Positions 1 through 9,360 of a stretch of DNA of 64,000 nt are shown piece after piece. Under the pieces are notes generated by a model. The model did no database searches. It was not told the origin of the DNA and worked only from the letters and a program-made list of their open reading frames with translations. Both the position numbers and the translations under genes were made by a program. Source of the DNA: Marisa cornuarietis (lineage: Eukaryota > Mollusca > Gastropoda > Architaenioglossa > Ampullariidae); contig SMMW01000557.1 of NCBI GenBank assembly GCA_004794655.1, positions 1-64,000 of the forward strand. The letters are read 5' to 3'. Each line of letters begins with the position of its first letter. Within the stretch, counting starts at the first letter, position 1.

Positions 1-722
1 AAGAAGATGTTTTTTAATTCAAACAATAATAATGTAAAAAGATAAAGAGCAGTGTAAACATTCTCTTAACATCTACTGATGTCGGCCTGTTGTATATTGC
101 TTGCCAGTGTTTATGAAGAAACAATTTAGTTAAAAAAATATTAATGGATAACACGTACACAGTAAAAAAATTTCATCACGATGGGAGCACATTACTGGGC
201 TGCGAGGACGACACACAAGATCAATTCATCGCTTGCACGTTATTATCTCCCCTTCATGGGGACTGCTATAGTGTCGCTGCGCGCAACGTCGTCATCGGTG
301 TTTACAAAGTGGAGCTGGCGCAGTGACCCATCTTGTAGTATTCAGTATCTTTCCTTCAAACTCTCATACAACAGTGGTGGCTCTTGTTGATGCTCTTTGG
401 TGTTACGAGCATTGCAGACACTTATAGGCAGGAGGATACATCACCTCAGTATGTGACCATTGCCCTCATCACCTCTCATCACCTCAATATGTGAACCTTG
501 CCCTCATCACCTGGACACGTCAGCACCAACAACAAAGGCAGGTGGAGACTATATATATGCAAGACTTCTATTTTAACGGTCACATATGTTATGACCTCCA
601 TCTTCGTGCCAAGTGTCTTTGCAAGTAACTTTACCTGTCTCATAGTGTGGTCATCCTTGATGATGGACGTGCTAGATGTGCTCCACTTTGTCATTTTTCT
701 CTTGTCTGCCACGCTAAAACCT
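1..722. other. Non-coding flank left of the LTR element
   Basis: No gene is recognised. Short open frames around 144-390 and 479-755 show no known motif and overlap on both strands. Positions 439-516 hold two imperfect copies of a block of about 40 bp (ATCACCTCARTATGTGA... CCCTCATCACC), a small local tandem duplication. Confidence 0.6.
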
Positions 723-1616
723 TGTCAAGAACGCAGGGAAAGTGTGGACAGGTGACACACAACACACACTGACCTCACAGCCTTCTTCACGTGTCCTTTC
801 ACACAACAAAATACAAAGACCTGCACATGGGCTCGAACGTTTCTATTAATCGGGTGAACGTAAATCTATACTTTACTAAATAACAACAGAAAACTTCAGC
901 ACAAATATTCTACACTGAGTTTGCACCGAAACAAATATATCTAAGCAGTTTATATTAAAGTCCTTCAAGTTCTCTCTTCTTCTGTTGTTGGGGGGGGGAA
1001 GGGTCGACACGGCAAACAGTTCCCCTCTTTCAGTCTTGCTCTCTGGCGTTGATCATACGGACAGCCTACATTCACCAAATAACTCCGACAGTCTAACGGC
1101 AGACAAATGATCAAGTCAATTAAAATTCCACAGTAGGTAAATCCACACAGTTCTACGATCTTCTCAAGAGATCACACAGCAGTTGAGAAAATTAGTAAAT
1201 CGAGGAACCACACAGATAATATTTCTCCACACAGTTCTACGATCTTCTCAAGAGATCACACAGCAGTTGAGAAAATTAATAAATCGAGGAACCACACAGT
1301 TAATATTCCTCCACACAGTTACTCTTTCTCCATACAGTTAATATTTCTTTACACCGTTAATATGTATCCACACAGTTACTATTTATCCACACAGTTGCTA
1401 TTTCTTCACACAGTTAATATTAATCCACACAGTACTATTAATTCCAACCTCTGTACCAAATTCCTCTTTTTCCTAGACGCTCACGTCTGCTTCTTCTTCC
1501 AATTTCTAAACAACGCCCCCTATCAACATTCAAACCAGGGGTCATAATCGCTATTCAATCAAGGGCGACAACCTCGTTACTTCGACGTTCATGGGTGATA
1601 ACACATGTTCATAACA
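723..1616 (-). repeat. Left LTR (3' LTR in element orientation)
   Basis: The repeat begins TGTCAAGAAC and ends GTTCATAACA on the plus strand. It is nearly identical to 5609-6507: about eight substitutions and two short indels were counted by eye over about 893 aligned bases. A G-run near 990 varies in length between the copies. Positions 1151-1320 contain an 84-bp unit repeated in tandem, followed by several copies of a 20-22 bp CACACAGTTAATATTTCTCC-like unit up to about 1435. Confidence 0.9.
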
Positions 1617-1632
1617 TTCCTCCCCTCCTACA
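1617..1632 (-). other. Polypurine tract of the LTR element
   Basis: Read on the minus strand, a purine-rich run (GTAGGAGGGGAGGAA) directly abuts the TGTTATGAAC start of the 3' LTR. This is the expected place for the plus-strand primer of reverse transcription. Confidence 0.75.
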
Positions 1633-1705
1633 AAAAAAAAATGTTCACATTTTTGCCTAACTACAATACAACTGTTACGTTGTACGAAAAGATTATCTGA
1701 CAGCC

Positions 1706-2089
1706 CTATGGAATTTCTTGATCCATTTCAGCCCTTGATAAGGCATCGGCTAATTTATTAGTGGTCCCCTTAATCGGCTGAATATCAAACTTAAACTCCT
1801 GGAGGGCTAAAGCCCACCGCATCACTCTGGCATTCTTATAAGGATTAGATGTGAGGAAAGATAGGGGCTTGTGATCAGTATGTAGGGTAAACTGTCTCCC
1901 ATACAAATATCTAGACAGCTTCAGAACAGACCATACTATGGCTAAACACTCTCTTTCTACTGTGCTGTATCTCTTCTCTCTATCCAGTAATTTTCTACTC
2001 ACATATATGACGGGTAAGAAACTGTTCTCAATGTTGTAGGTGAAGAGGGCTGATGGAACTTCTGCACGTCGAGGGTATTGTTTTAGCAT
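1706..2089 (-). pseudogene. RNase H domain fragment of the LTR element pol
   Basis: A 127-residue frame matches the RNase H region that follows reverse transcriptase in Ty3/Gypsy pol. Visible family blocks are SRKLLDREKRYSTVERECLA, then a W, then HTDHKPLSFL, and a final KLADALSR block. The usual upstream part of the domain and the whole RT palm are absent, and the frame stops before any integrase zinc finger or DDE core. It ends about 75 bp before the polypurine tract. As it stands it cannot supply polymerase activity. It may be the remnant of a larger pol left by an internal deletion or by template switching. Confidence 0.85.
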
Positions 2090-2228
2090 GTTTATGTAGT
2101 AGGTCTTCTGGTTTAATCATTTCCTTGAATATATCGATTACTTGTTCACTTTTTTGCACTTCTTTATAGATTTAGACAACTCTTCTGCTGTGGTATCCAG
2201 TTCACGACGATAGGCGATCAAAGTGTGT

Positions 2229-3602
2229 TTAAAGTTTTTTTTTTTTTACAAGAGCAGATGGTGTTGCTGTTTTTCTTTTCTTGCGAACTCTCGTGATTTT
2301 CATCCTTTTGTTCTTGCCTACCAGTTCGAAGCTCAGCAGTAGGTATTGTAACTCCTTGAAAAGTGTTACATTGGAGTCCTCTACAAATACCGGTTCTTTC
2401 TTGGCTGTCCCCAGCCCTGTTATGGGTTCTGTGAAACTCTTCTGATGGATTTCACGATCTTTTGACAAGATGCCAATGAGTATCTTCTTCTCTGCTATGT
2501 CTTCTACTAACTGGCGTTTCAATCCCAGATATTCCTTTTGAGTTTCTCTCCTATCACCAAGTCTTTGTTCGAATTCTCTCATTTGCTTTGTCAAACGTTC
2601 CACGGCTCGGTTAGCCTCCACACTGTTTAATTTCTCGACTTCCAGAGATCCTTTCAGGTCTCTAACACGAAGCTTTAAGCTTTCTGAGTTGAATTTCGTT
2701 TCCAGATGAGCTGTTCTTTCTGCCTCGGTGTTTCCTTCCAGAGAATTCAATCTTGTGATAGTATTATCAAGATCTTTCCTGAGTCTTTCCTCTCGTTCCT
2801 TGAAGGTTCTGATATCTGCTGAGGCTTTCAGTAGGTCATCACACTGATGCTTACGTCTCAACTCCAATTCATGAATCTTTTCTTTCAACTCACCAATGGT
2901 CGACTTCTGTTGTTGGCACAGTACAGCCAATCGATCTCTTTTCTTTTGGTTAACATCCATCTCGGCCTTGAGTTGAGCAATTTCTTTGTCCCTGATCTCT
3001 AACTGCAGTCTACACTCACGACCTTCTGCATCTTCTGTTATGGTCTCTAGTGAGGAATCGCTTTGCTGTAATTCCATTCGGTTGTTCTTCTTTATATTCC
3101 ATTGAACTGGTGGTAGAGTTAGGGGTTGAGGTCCCTGCATCTGGCGTTGGAATTGCGCGCGTGTGGTAACCGCTGCTGTTGGTTCTGACTCTTTCTCTTG
3201 TACATCAAATACCACCCGTTTTGTACCTCTCACGTTTCCAATGATTAGGTCGACAACTGGATTTTCGATGACACAACATTTCAGGTCTCCATTGAAGAAA
3301 GGTGTCTCTACTGGAACACGTGCTAGAGGGAAGGTTTCAACCTTTCCACCAAAGGTAATACAAGATTGTTTCCCGTTCAGTCGGTCCTGTGGTTGAACCA
3401 AGGAGGCTCGTATAGCAGAGATGGTGGCACCTGAGTCGCGTAGCATCTTAACTTGCTGTCCCCTAATCCGTCCTGGATACAGATGTAGTTTACCCAGCTC
3501 CTCCTCGTCAGTGACTGAACACATAATAGCAACATTAGCTGGGGTTGGGTTGCTCTCATTTTTCCAATTACCATTTGTGTCATCTTGGGGTCTATAGCTT
3601 GG
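2229..3602 (-). CDS. Retropepsin-like protease fused to a long coiled coil (LTR element)
   Basis: This is the same reading frame as Gag, separated from it only by the TGA at 3603-3605. An ATG lies at 3522-3524, giving 431 aa. The first about 110 residues form an aspartic protease: the active-site triplet lies in LRDSGATISAI and a later hydrophobic-Gly motif is seen in VDLIIGNVRG. From roughly residue 165 to 350 the protein is charged and heptad-like (Glu/Lys/Arg/Leu rich, no Pro), which is a clear coiled coil. The C-terminus is basic (KKRK, KKKK). In ordinary Ty3/Gypsy pol the protease is followed by reverse transcriptase, which is absent here. The coiled coil resembles cytoskeletal or centrosomal coiled-coil proteins in style only; I cannot name a source gene. 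A further short open stretch of similar character follows to about 2130 in another frame. Confidence 0.8.
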   Translation of the reverse strand, partial: PSYRPQDDTNGNWKNESNPTPANVAIMCSVTDEEELGKLHLYPGRIRGQQVKMLRDSGATISAIRASLVQPQDRLNGKQSCITFGGKVETFPLARVPVETPFFNGDLKCCVIENPVVDLIIGNVRGTKRVVFDVQEKESEPTAAVTTRAQFQRQMQGPQPLTLPPVQWNIKKNNRMELQQSDSSLETITEDAEGRECRLQLEIRDKEIAQLKAEMDVNQKKRDRLAVLCQQQKSTIGELKEKIHELELRRKHQCDDLLKASADIRTFKEREERLRKDLDNTITRLNSLEGNTEAERTAHLETKFNSESLKLRVRDLKGSLEVEKLNSVEANRAVERLTKQMREFEQRLGDRRETQKEYLGLKRQLVEDIAEKKILIGILSKDREIHQKSFTEPITGLGTAKKEPVFVEDSNVTLFKELQYLLLSFELVGKNKRMKITRVRKKRKTATPSALVKKKKL

Positions 3603-4843
3603 TCAAACCTTGGCTATGTGTCCAAGTCCTCCACAGTTGAAGCAACGTCGTGGTGGTTTCCAACGATCAGGATGACAAGGGCTGTTTCGATCGTATATGG
3701 TCGTTGATGCTTCCTTCAGAACTGTTCTTATTGGTGGGGAGGGAGGTGGAGTCCTCCAAGATACGTTCCTTCTGTAGGGAGGAGTATTTCGTTGTCTTGA
3801 AGATCGAGGAGAAGTAAATTGGTGTCGGTCCTGCTTTGGGCGAGCTGGCGGTGAAGAAGGAGGAATGGCTTGTACCACATTTGCGAACATGGTAGTTTCT
3901 GTTCGTCTTGCCGGAGATTTCTGGGGGTGTGCTTGGCGATAACGTTCAGCACTGTCAATCATTTCATTAGCGTTCTGAAAATCTCTTTCTCTCAGAAATA
4001 CGGCTAAATCTCTAGATACACTTTGCAGTATTTGTTCTCTGACTAGCAGATCATGCAATCCTTCATAAGTTTTTTGGACTTTGGATAAGTCAATCCACCT
4101 GTTGAACAATCCGATTAGTCGGGCTTGAAAAGAATGCATTGACTCTTGAGATTGGGGTTTCACCGATCTAAATTTTTCTCTGTATCCTTCGGCGGTGCAC
4201 TGAAACTTGAGTAATAGTTCTCTTTTGAGCACATCATAATCCACGGGGCCCTGTACACATAGGTTATCATATAGCTGGAGGGCTTCTCCGTGAAAAGAAG
4301 TGGCGATTTGTAATGGCCAGATATCTCTGGTCCATTTAAGGGACTGCGCCTGAGCCTCAAATCGATTCAAAAATGCGTTGATATCGTCTTCGTCCTCTTT
4401 GAAGGCGGGGAGTTTATGTGTGAGTCCTTTTGGGGTTTGGTTCCCATTACTCCTCGTCGCGCTGGAATCGGTCTCTCTCTCTAAACGTAGTTTCTCTAAT
4501 TCGAACTGACGCTCGGCCTCTCTTTCTCTTGCGGCCCTTTCAGCTTCTTTTTCTTTAGCTATCCTGTCAGCTTCTTTTTCTTTAGCTATCCTGTCAGCTT
4601 CTTTTTCTAATCTTCTGCTTCTTTCTCTTTGTCTAATCTTTCTGCTTCTTTCTCTCTGGCTAATCTTTCTGCTTCTTTCTCTCTGGCTAATCTTTCTGCT
4701 TCTTTCTCTCTGGCTAATCTTTCTGTATATCTGTCCTGCCTTTCAATGCACTGAAATACATACTTTGTAAGGGCTTCTTCTTTCAATCCCAACAGTTGTC
4801 CTTCTTTCATAAAGTCGGCTACCTCCCTAACGGATTCAGCCAT
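3603..4843 (-). pseudogene. Gag of the LTR element (SCAN-like region plus CCHC knuckle), one frameshift and an in-frame TGA
   Basis: The likely start is the ATG at 4841-4843. The N-terminal part (to about 4607) contains tandem REKEAERLA-type charged repeats predicted to form a helix or coiled coil. At about 4617-4620 one base is missing within these repeats, so the upstream frame stops early and the rest continues in another frame (3603-4370 and upstream). The middle section has the pattern of the retroviral-capsid-derived SCAN/Gag fold: FRSVKPQSQESMHSF, FNRW, LLVREQILQSVSRDL, FLRER. The C-terminus is Arg/Pro rich and ends in a CFNCGGLGHIAKV zinc knuckle. The frame stops with TGA exactly where the last knuckle cysteine should be. 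The role would be particle assembly and RNA binding. Confidence 0.85.
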
Positions 4844-5589
4844 GGTTAACACCTCTCCAACACAATTACTCTACTATGTTTACAAAAAGGGAGCACCCTA
4901 CTATCAAAGCTTCTAATAAGGCAGAAAATACAACCAGAATTCTAATAAGTCTAAGCTACTGGCATGTCAACATCAATCAGGCAAAACAAAAATTATCTTC
5001 AAGGAATGCAACTGGGTTACAAAATAACATCAATAGCAGTCTTAACTTGTTCAAAACTAGTCACTCAGATTTCTAGATCTATTAACAATCCTAAAGTACC
5101 GTACGAGTACATCAAAATAATCCAAGGGCGACAACTTATTCAAACATCCAATGATTTCACATAAATTAATAACGGAACACGCAAGGCCCAGAATTATTTT
5201 TTTTTTATAAAAATAAAACAAGACAGATAACTACAGGATAGAGAACATCCACTCTCACTTTCGGTTTCTGCATACACTTTCACACAGAATAGTGAGCTTG
5301 GAAAATAAAGACGAGAGGCAAAGTAGAAACAGAGGCTAATTCCTTACTACGGGTAGAACTTTACACACCCGTAGACCCGTGAAGCTGGAGACGGGGAAAC
5401 TGCACCACGCCCAACATGTAACACTTAAACACTGAGCAAATATAAATAAGTACAACCGCTTTGCAAAATTCTCAAAGATAAATAATTAACTGCCAACCTT
5501 CTACCACTAAGTCCCAGGGGAATCACAAACACTGAATCGAAGACCCACTTTCACCCGACTCTGTACCAAACGAAACAAACCCACGACAG

Positions 5590-5608
5590 ATCACGTCGGG
5601 GTCACCAA
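5590..5608 (-). other. Primer-binding site, tRNA-Trp
   Basis: On the minus strand, directly after the 5' LTR terminus, is T then TGGTGACCCCGACGTGAT. This is complementary to the CCA-ended 3' end of eukaryotic tRNA-Trp (ATCACGTCGGGGTCA plus CCA). It fixes the element's orientation and identifies the 5609-6507 copy as the 5' LTR. Confidence 0.85.
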
Positions 5609-6507
5609 TGTCAAGAACGCACGGAAAGTGTGGACAGGTCACACACAACACACACTGACCTCACAGCCTTCTTCACGTGTCCTTTCACACAACAAAATAC
5701 AAAGACCTGCACATGGGCTCGAACGTTTCTATTAATCGGGTGAACGTAAATCTATACTTTACTAAATAACAACAGAAAACTTCAGCACAAATATTCTACA
5801 CTGAGTTTGCACCGAAACAAATATATCTAAGCAGTTTATATTAAAGTCCTTCAAGTTCTCTCTTCTTCTGTTGTTGGGGGGGGGGGGGAAGGGTCGACAC
5901 GGCAAACAGTTCCCCTCTTTCAGTCTTGCTCTCTGGCGTTGATCATACGGACAGCCTACATTCACCAAATAACTCCGACAGTCTAACGGCAGACAAATGA
6001 TCAAGTCAATAAAAATTCCACAGTAGGTAAATCCACACAGTTCTACGATCTTCTCAAGAGATCACACAGCAGTTGAGAAAATTAGTAAATCGAGGAACCA
6101 CACAGATAATATTTCTCCACACGGTTCTACGATCTTCTCAAGAGATCACACAGCAGTTGAGAAAATTAATAAATCGAGGAACCACACAGTTAATATTTCT
6201 CCACACAGTTACTCTTTCTCCATACAGTTAATATTTCTTTACACCGTTAATATGTATCCACACAGTTACTATTTATCCACACAGTTGCTATTTCTTCACA
6301 CAGTTAATATTAATCCACACAGTACTATTAATTCCAACCTCTGTACCAAATTCCTCTTTCTCCCAGACTCTCACGTCTGCTTCTTCTTCCCAATTTCTAA
6401 ACAACGCCCCCTATCAACATTCAAACCAGGGGTCATAATCGCTATTCAATCAAGGGCGACAACCTCGTTACTTCGACGTTCATGGGTGATAACACATGTT
6501 CATAACA
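5609..6507 (-). repeat. Right LTR (5' LTR in element orientation)
   Basis: This is an 899-bp copy with the same TGTCAAGAAC...GTTCATAACA ends as the left LTR and the same internal 84-bp tandem duplication (units from about 6041 and 6125). As the 5' LTR it should hold the element's promoter. I could not place a convincing TATA box or polyadenylation site. Confidence 0.9.
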
Positions 6508-6861
6508 GACTCTTATTCTCCCAAAAGACTGTAGTGGAATGAAATAATCAGTGCTCTCAATAGATAGTAGTTGTTTACCAAAGCTACGTCTGTTTGAGGA
6601 ATATGTACAAGGGAAAATATGTACTGAAAAACTTTATTTGTACACTGGCACCAAGTATGTGCTATGACATCAAGCATGTGTTATGGCATCAAAATGATTT
6701 TGTAAAACATACGAAATTTCGCTTCATTTCTTTCTTTTTGAACAAAAATATTATTTACCGTTTTTGTTCGTTTTTGTGTTGTACACAATGAAAAGATATG
6801 TAGAAGGGTCCTATGTTGACAGCACATCTTCAGGTAGGTGCTGGGTGTTGTCTCGCTCAGG

Positions 6862-6923
<62 letters not shown>

Positions 6924-7011
6924 CACCCCCACACAAACAGAGGCTGGCACACAAACACGCCCACATACACTCACTTTTACTCACAAAAGGAGAGTGTGAT
7001 GGTGGTGGTGG
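6508..7011. repeat. Non-coding flank with (AC)n microsatellite
   Basis: No gene is seen. Positions 6863-6921 are an uninterrupted (AC)n run of about 29 units. Just upstream, 6655-6697 has two near-copies of ATGTGYTATGRCATCAA. Confidence 0.8.
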
Positions 7012-7155
7012 TGGGGGGATTTAGTGTTTTACGGTGAGACAGCAACTAAGGCTATATCACTGCAAGGCAGCCAGCCCTGTAAACAGATGCCACATGCAGA
7101 GAAAGAACAGCGTGCCCAAGACGAGATCTGAAGCCAGGACAGCCAACCTTCACTG
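7012..7155 (-). mobile_element. tRNA-derived SINE, family A, minus orientation
   Basis: On the minus strand this reads TTCAGATCTCGTC (box B-like), then GGGCACGCTGTTCTTTCTCT, GGCATCTGTTTACAGGGCTG, TATAGCCTTAGTTGCTG and GTAAAACACTAA, and ends in a C/G-rich tail. The same ordered blocks recur at 11,283, 41,536, 42,477, 46,455 and 63,193. The family is therefore defined inside this window. I cannot give a library name. Confidence 0.7.
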
Positions 7156-7159
7156 TGTG

Positions 7160-8388
7160 TGTGTGTGTGGGGGGGGGGGTAAAGAACAGATTGAGAAGAG
7201 TGAAACGTGTGACTGGAAGGCTAAATCAACAAAGTAAACAGTACACTCTGTTTGTTGACAGCTTTCATCTTGGGCCGTTCCGCTTCGCGCAGTGGCATTT
7301 GTCTAAAAAATCTCACCGTTGCCGCCCATGTTTTGCATATACACTGCATGAAGTATTTTTTTTTACTCATAGATGCCTCAATTATCGAAATGTCATCTAA
7401 ATACTATCACGAACAATGTAACGTGCTCCCACTTGCCTTTGAGCAGCATTTATTGTGTTGACCACAATAATAATGGTGGACCGACGCAGGATGTGTCTAT
7501 ACATACAAGTCTCTACAAGTCAAAGAAGCCATCACCAGTGTTTGTTACAGATTTATTCCTGAACATTTCTAAATAAACACGATAAAAACTTGAAAACACG
7601 AAGACACACTGACAGGCAGCACAATGACTGATTTGGGATCAAATGTTAATACGGCGTTTACATCTTTATGTACAGTTTTGATGCTACCTTAATGGGCTAT
7701 TCTACATAAAACACCGATTTACTCCTCCCAAACCTCGTGGCAGGCCTGTATGTGAGTGGAGTGAATGCTCGTGATGACTTGATACGCATGCAAAAAGAGC
7801 TCTTAGCAGCAAAATATCACTCATCTCGCCGTCACGTTTCTTCACGATGAAAACGCGTGTTGTTTCTTTTTAAAACTCATCCGGTTTCTGCAAACACGTT
7901 TAAAGCAGGAAAAAAAACCAACAGAAAAAACTAGTGTTAATGAAAACCCTTGTTTATTTCCCTTTTCACACATACGTGACTCAGGCAGGGGGAAGTAGTA
8001 TCTGACTGCTGTGGCGATAAAGCTCTCCAGCCATGACAGCTTACCGCCCGGATTGAGGTGGACCTTCAACTTACTTCAAAGTCCCGCCCGCTTCAGCTCA
8101 AGGAAAACGTGCAAACGCTTCCATGTGCGGGTTTCTCTAAATCTTTCTCTCTCTGCCTGCCTGTGAGAACGAGAGAGAGATTGTAATTCCCTGCTTGCAG
8201 TTTCTCCACCCTGTAACTTGTTTTCTTTTCGTTCGATCATCTATTAGCAGTGCCAGCTGCTCGGTTGTGCTTAGTTGCATCCACAGCGTAAAACGTCCGC
8301 ATCTTTCTTTCTTTCTGTCGATATGTCTGGTAGTCTACCCTCCTACCTTCCTGTCACTCATTTACCCTTTATCTTATTTTCTTACACG

Positions 8389-8451
<63 letters not shown>

Positions 8452-9060
8452 ACACACACACACATCCCTTTCACTTTGCTCAGCTTAGTAACTTACACTT
8501 TTACAAGTGAATGCACTCCTTTTCGTCAAAGCATGACGTCAGAAATTTCCATTTACTACCGTGTTTTTTCCTCACCTCGGTTCCGTAAACATGTTCCCCT
8601 CGCCAGTGTGTGACGGCTAAATACAGTGATTAACGTGATTCAGTCCAACACTTTGCTGTTGGCGACTCCTCTTGACGCGGGGCTTTGTTTTGCTGCTGGT
8701 TTGGGTGTAATACCCACTCTTTCCCCGCTCCCCATGATCGTGCACAATGTTCAAGAGTCTAGCTTTTAGAGTTTATTCCCTTCAATGTCGTCTGTCTGAC
8801 CACATCGAATGTGACTGCAACCGCTGTAGCGCGTGAGACACAAGGGCAACGAAATTTCCTGCTAATGACCAGCGGATTTGTTATATATCATCTGTGTGAG
8901 GTATGAAGCAGAATTATGATTTTCTTGTAAGAACCGAGTACATTTTGACACTTTTAATAACATCTTGAACGATTTTTTTAACCTAAGACTTCTATAACAG
9001 AGTTCAGTTCGAGCAGACTCATGCACGAGTTCCTCTGTTTTAATTTAGAGCTTATGTAAA
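7160..9060. other. Non-coding region with (CA)n tract
   Basis: No supported gene is present. Positions 8392-8464 are a long (CA)n microsatellite with one CCC interruption. The remaining open frames are short, overlapping and without motifs. Confidence 0.6.
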
Positions 9061-9164
9061 AAAAAAAAGTGTGACTTTTGTATTTTCTTTTTGTAATATA
9101 TATAACTACTATAATTTTGCTAATTCTCTTTATCGCCTGGTGGACCTATCGTTGGACACATGGC

Positions 9165-9360
9165 GTATTACTTATTGTAGGTAGCAGTACCAACCGCCCC
9201 GCCCTGGTAGGAACACCGCCAGTTGGTCTGCGACTGCTTATTTGTCCAGGAAGAACCTATATTTCGCATCTAACCTCCCCATCTGGGCGCCATTTTCCTG
9301 CTGCCACCAGGAGACGCGCAGGGTTGGGGGTGGCCGCCCCGCTACCGGGCTAAGGATCTC
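9165..9360 (+). repeat. GC-rich block, possible transposon 5' fragment
   Basis: About 200 bp are markedly richer in G and C than both flanks and contain GGGCGCCATTTTCCTGCTG and GGTGGCCGCCCCGCTACCGG. The abrupt composition change and the lack of coding motifs suggest an inserted element fragment, such as a LINE or SINE 5' part. No second copy was found in the window, so the assignment is weak. Confidence 0.3.

Larger units (their letters stand above)
723..6507 (-). mobile_element. Ty3/Gypsy-like LTR retrotransposon, non-autonomous (RT and integrase missing)
   Basis: Two direct repeats, 723-1616 and 5609-6507, have TG...CA ends and flank an internal region whose genes all read on the minus strand. 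The 5' LTR is therefore the right-hand copy. Next to it is a primer-binding site matching the 3' end of tRNA-Trp, and next to the left LTR is a polypurine tract. Internal content in transcription order is a leader of about 760 bp, Gag, an aspartic protease joined to a long coiled coil, and a C-terminal RNase H piece. No reverse transcriptase core (YXDD) or integrase is present, so the copy could move only with help from another element. tRNA-Trp priming is known from the CsRn1 group of Ty3/Gypsy elements, so that clade is a reasonable guess. The 5 bp flanks (AACCT and GACTC) do not match, so no target-site duplication is visible. Confidence 0.9.

Noticed and set aside
6681..7037. Overlapping frames on both strands with Cys-Val or Thr-His runs
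   Set aside because: Microsatellite translation; no motif outside the repeat.
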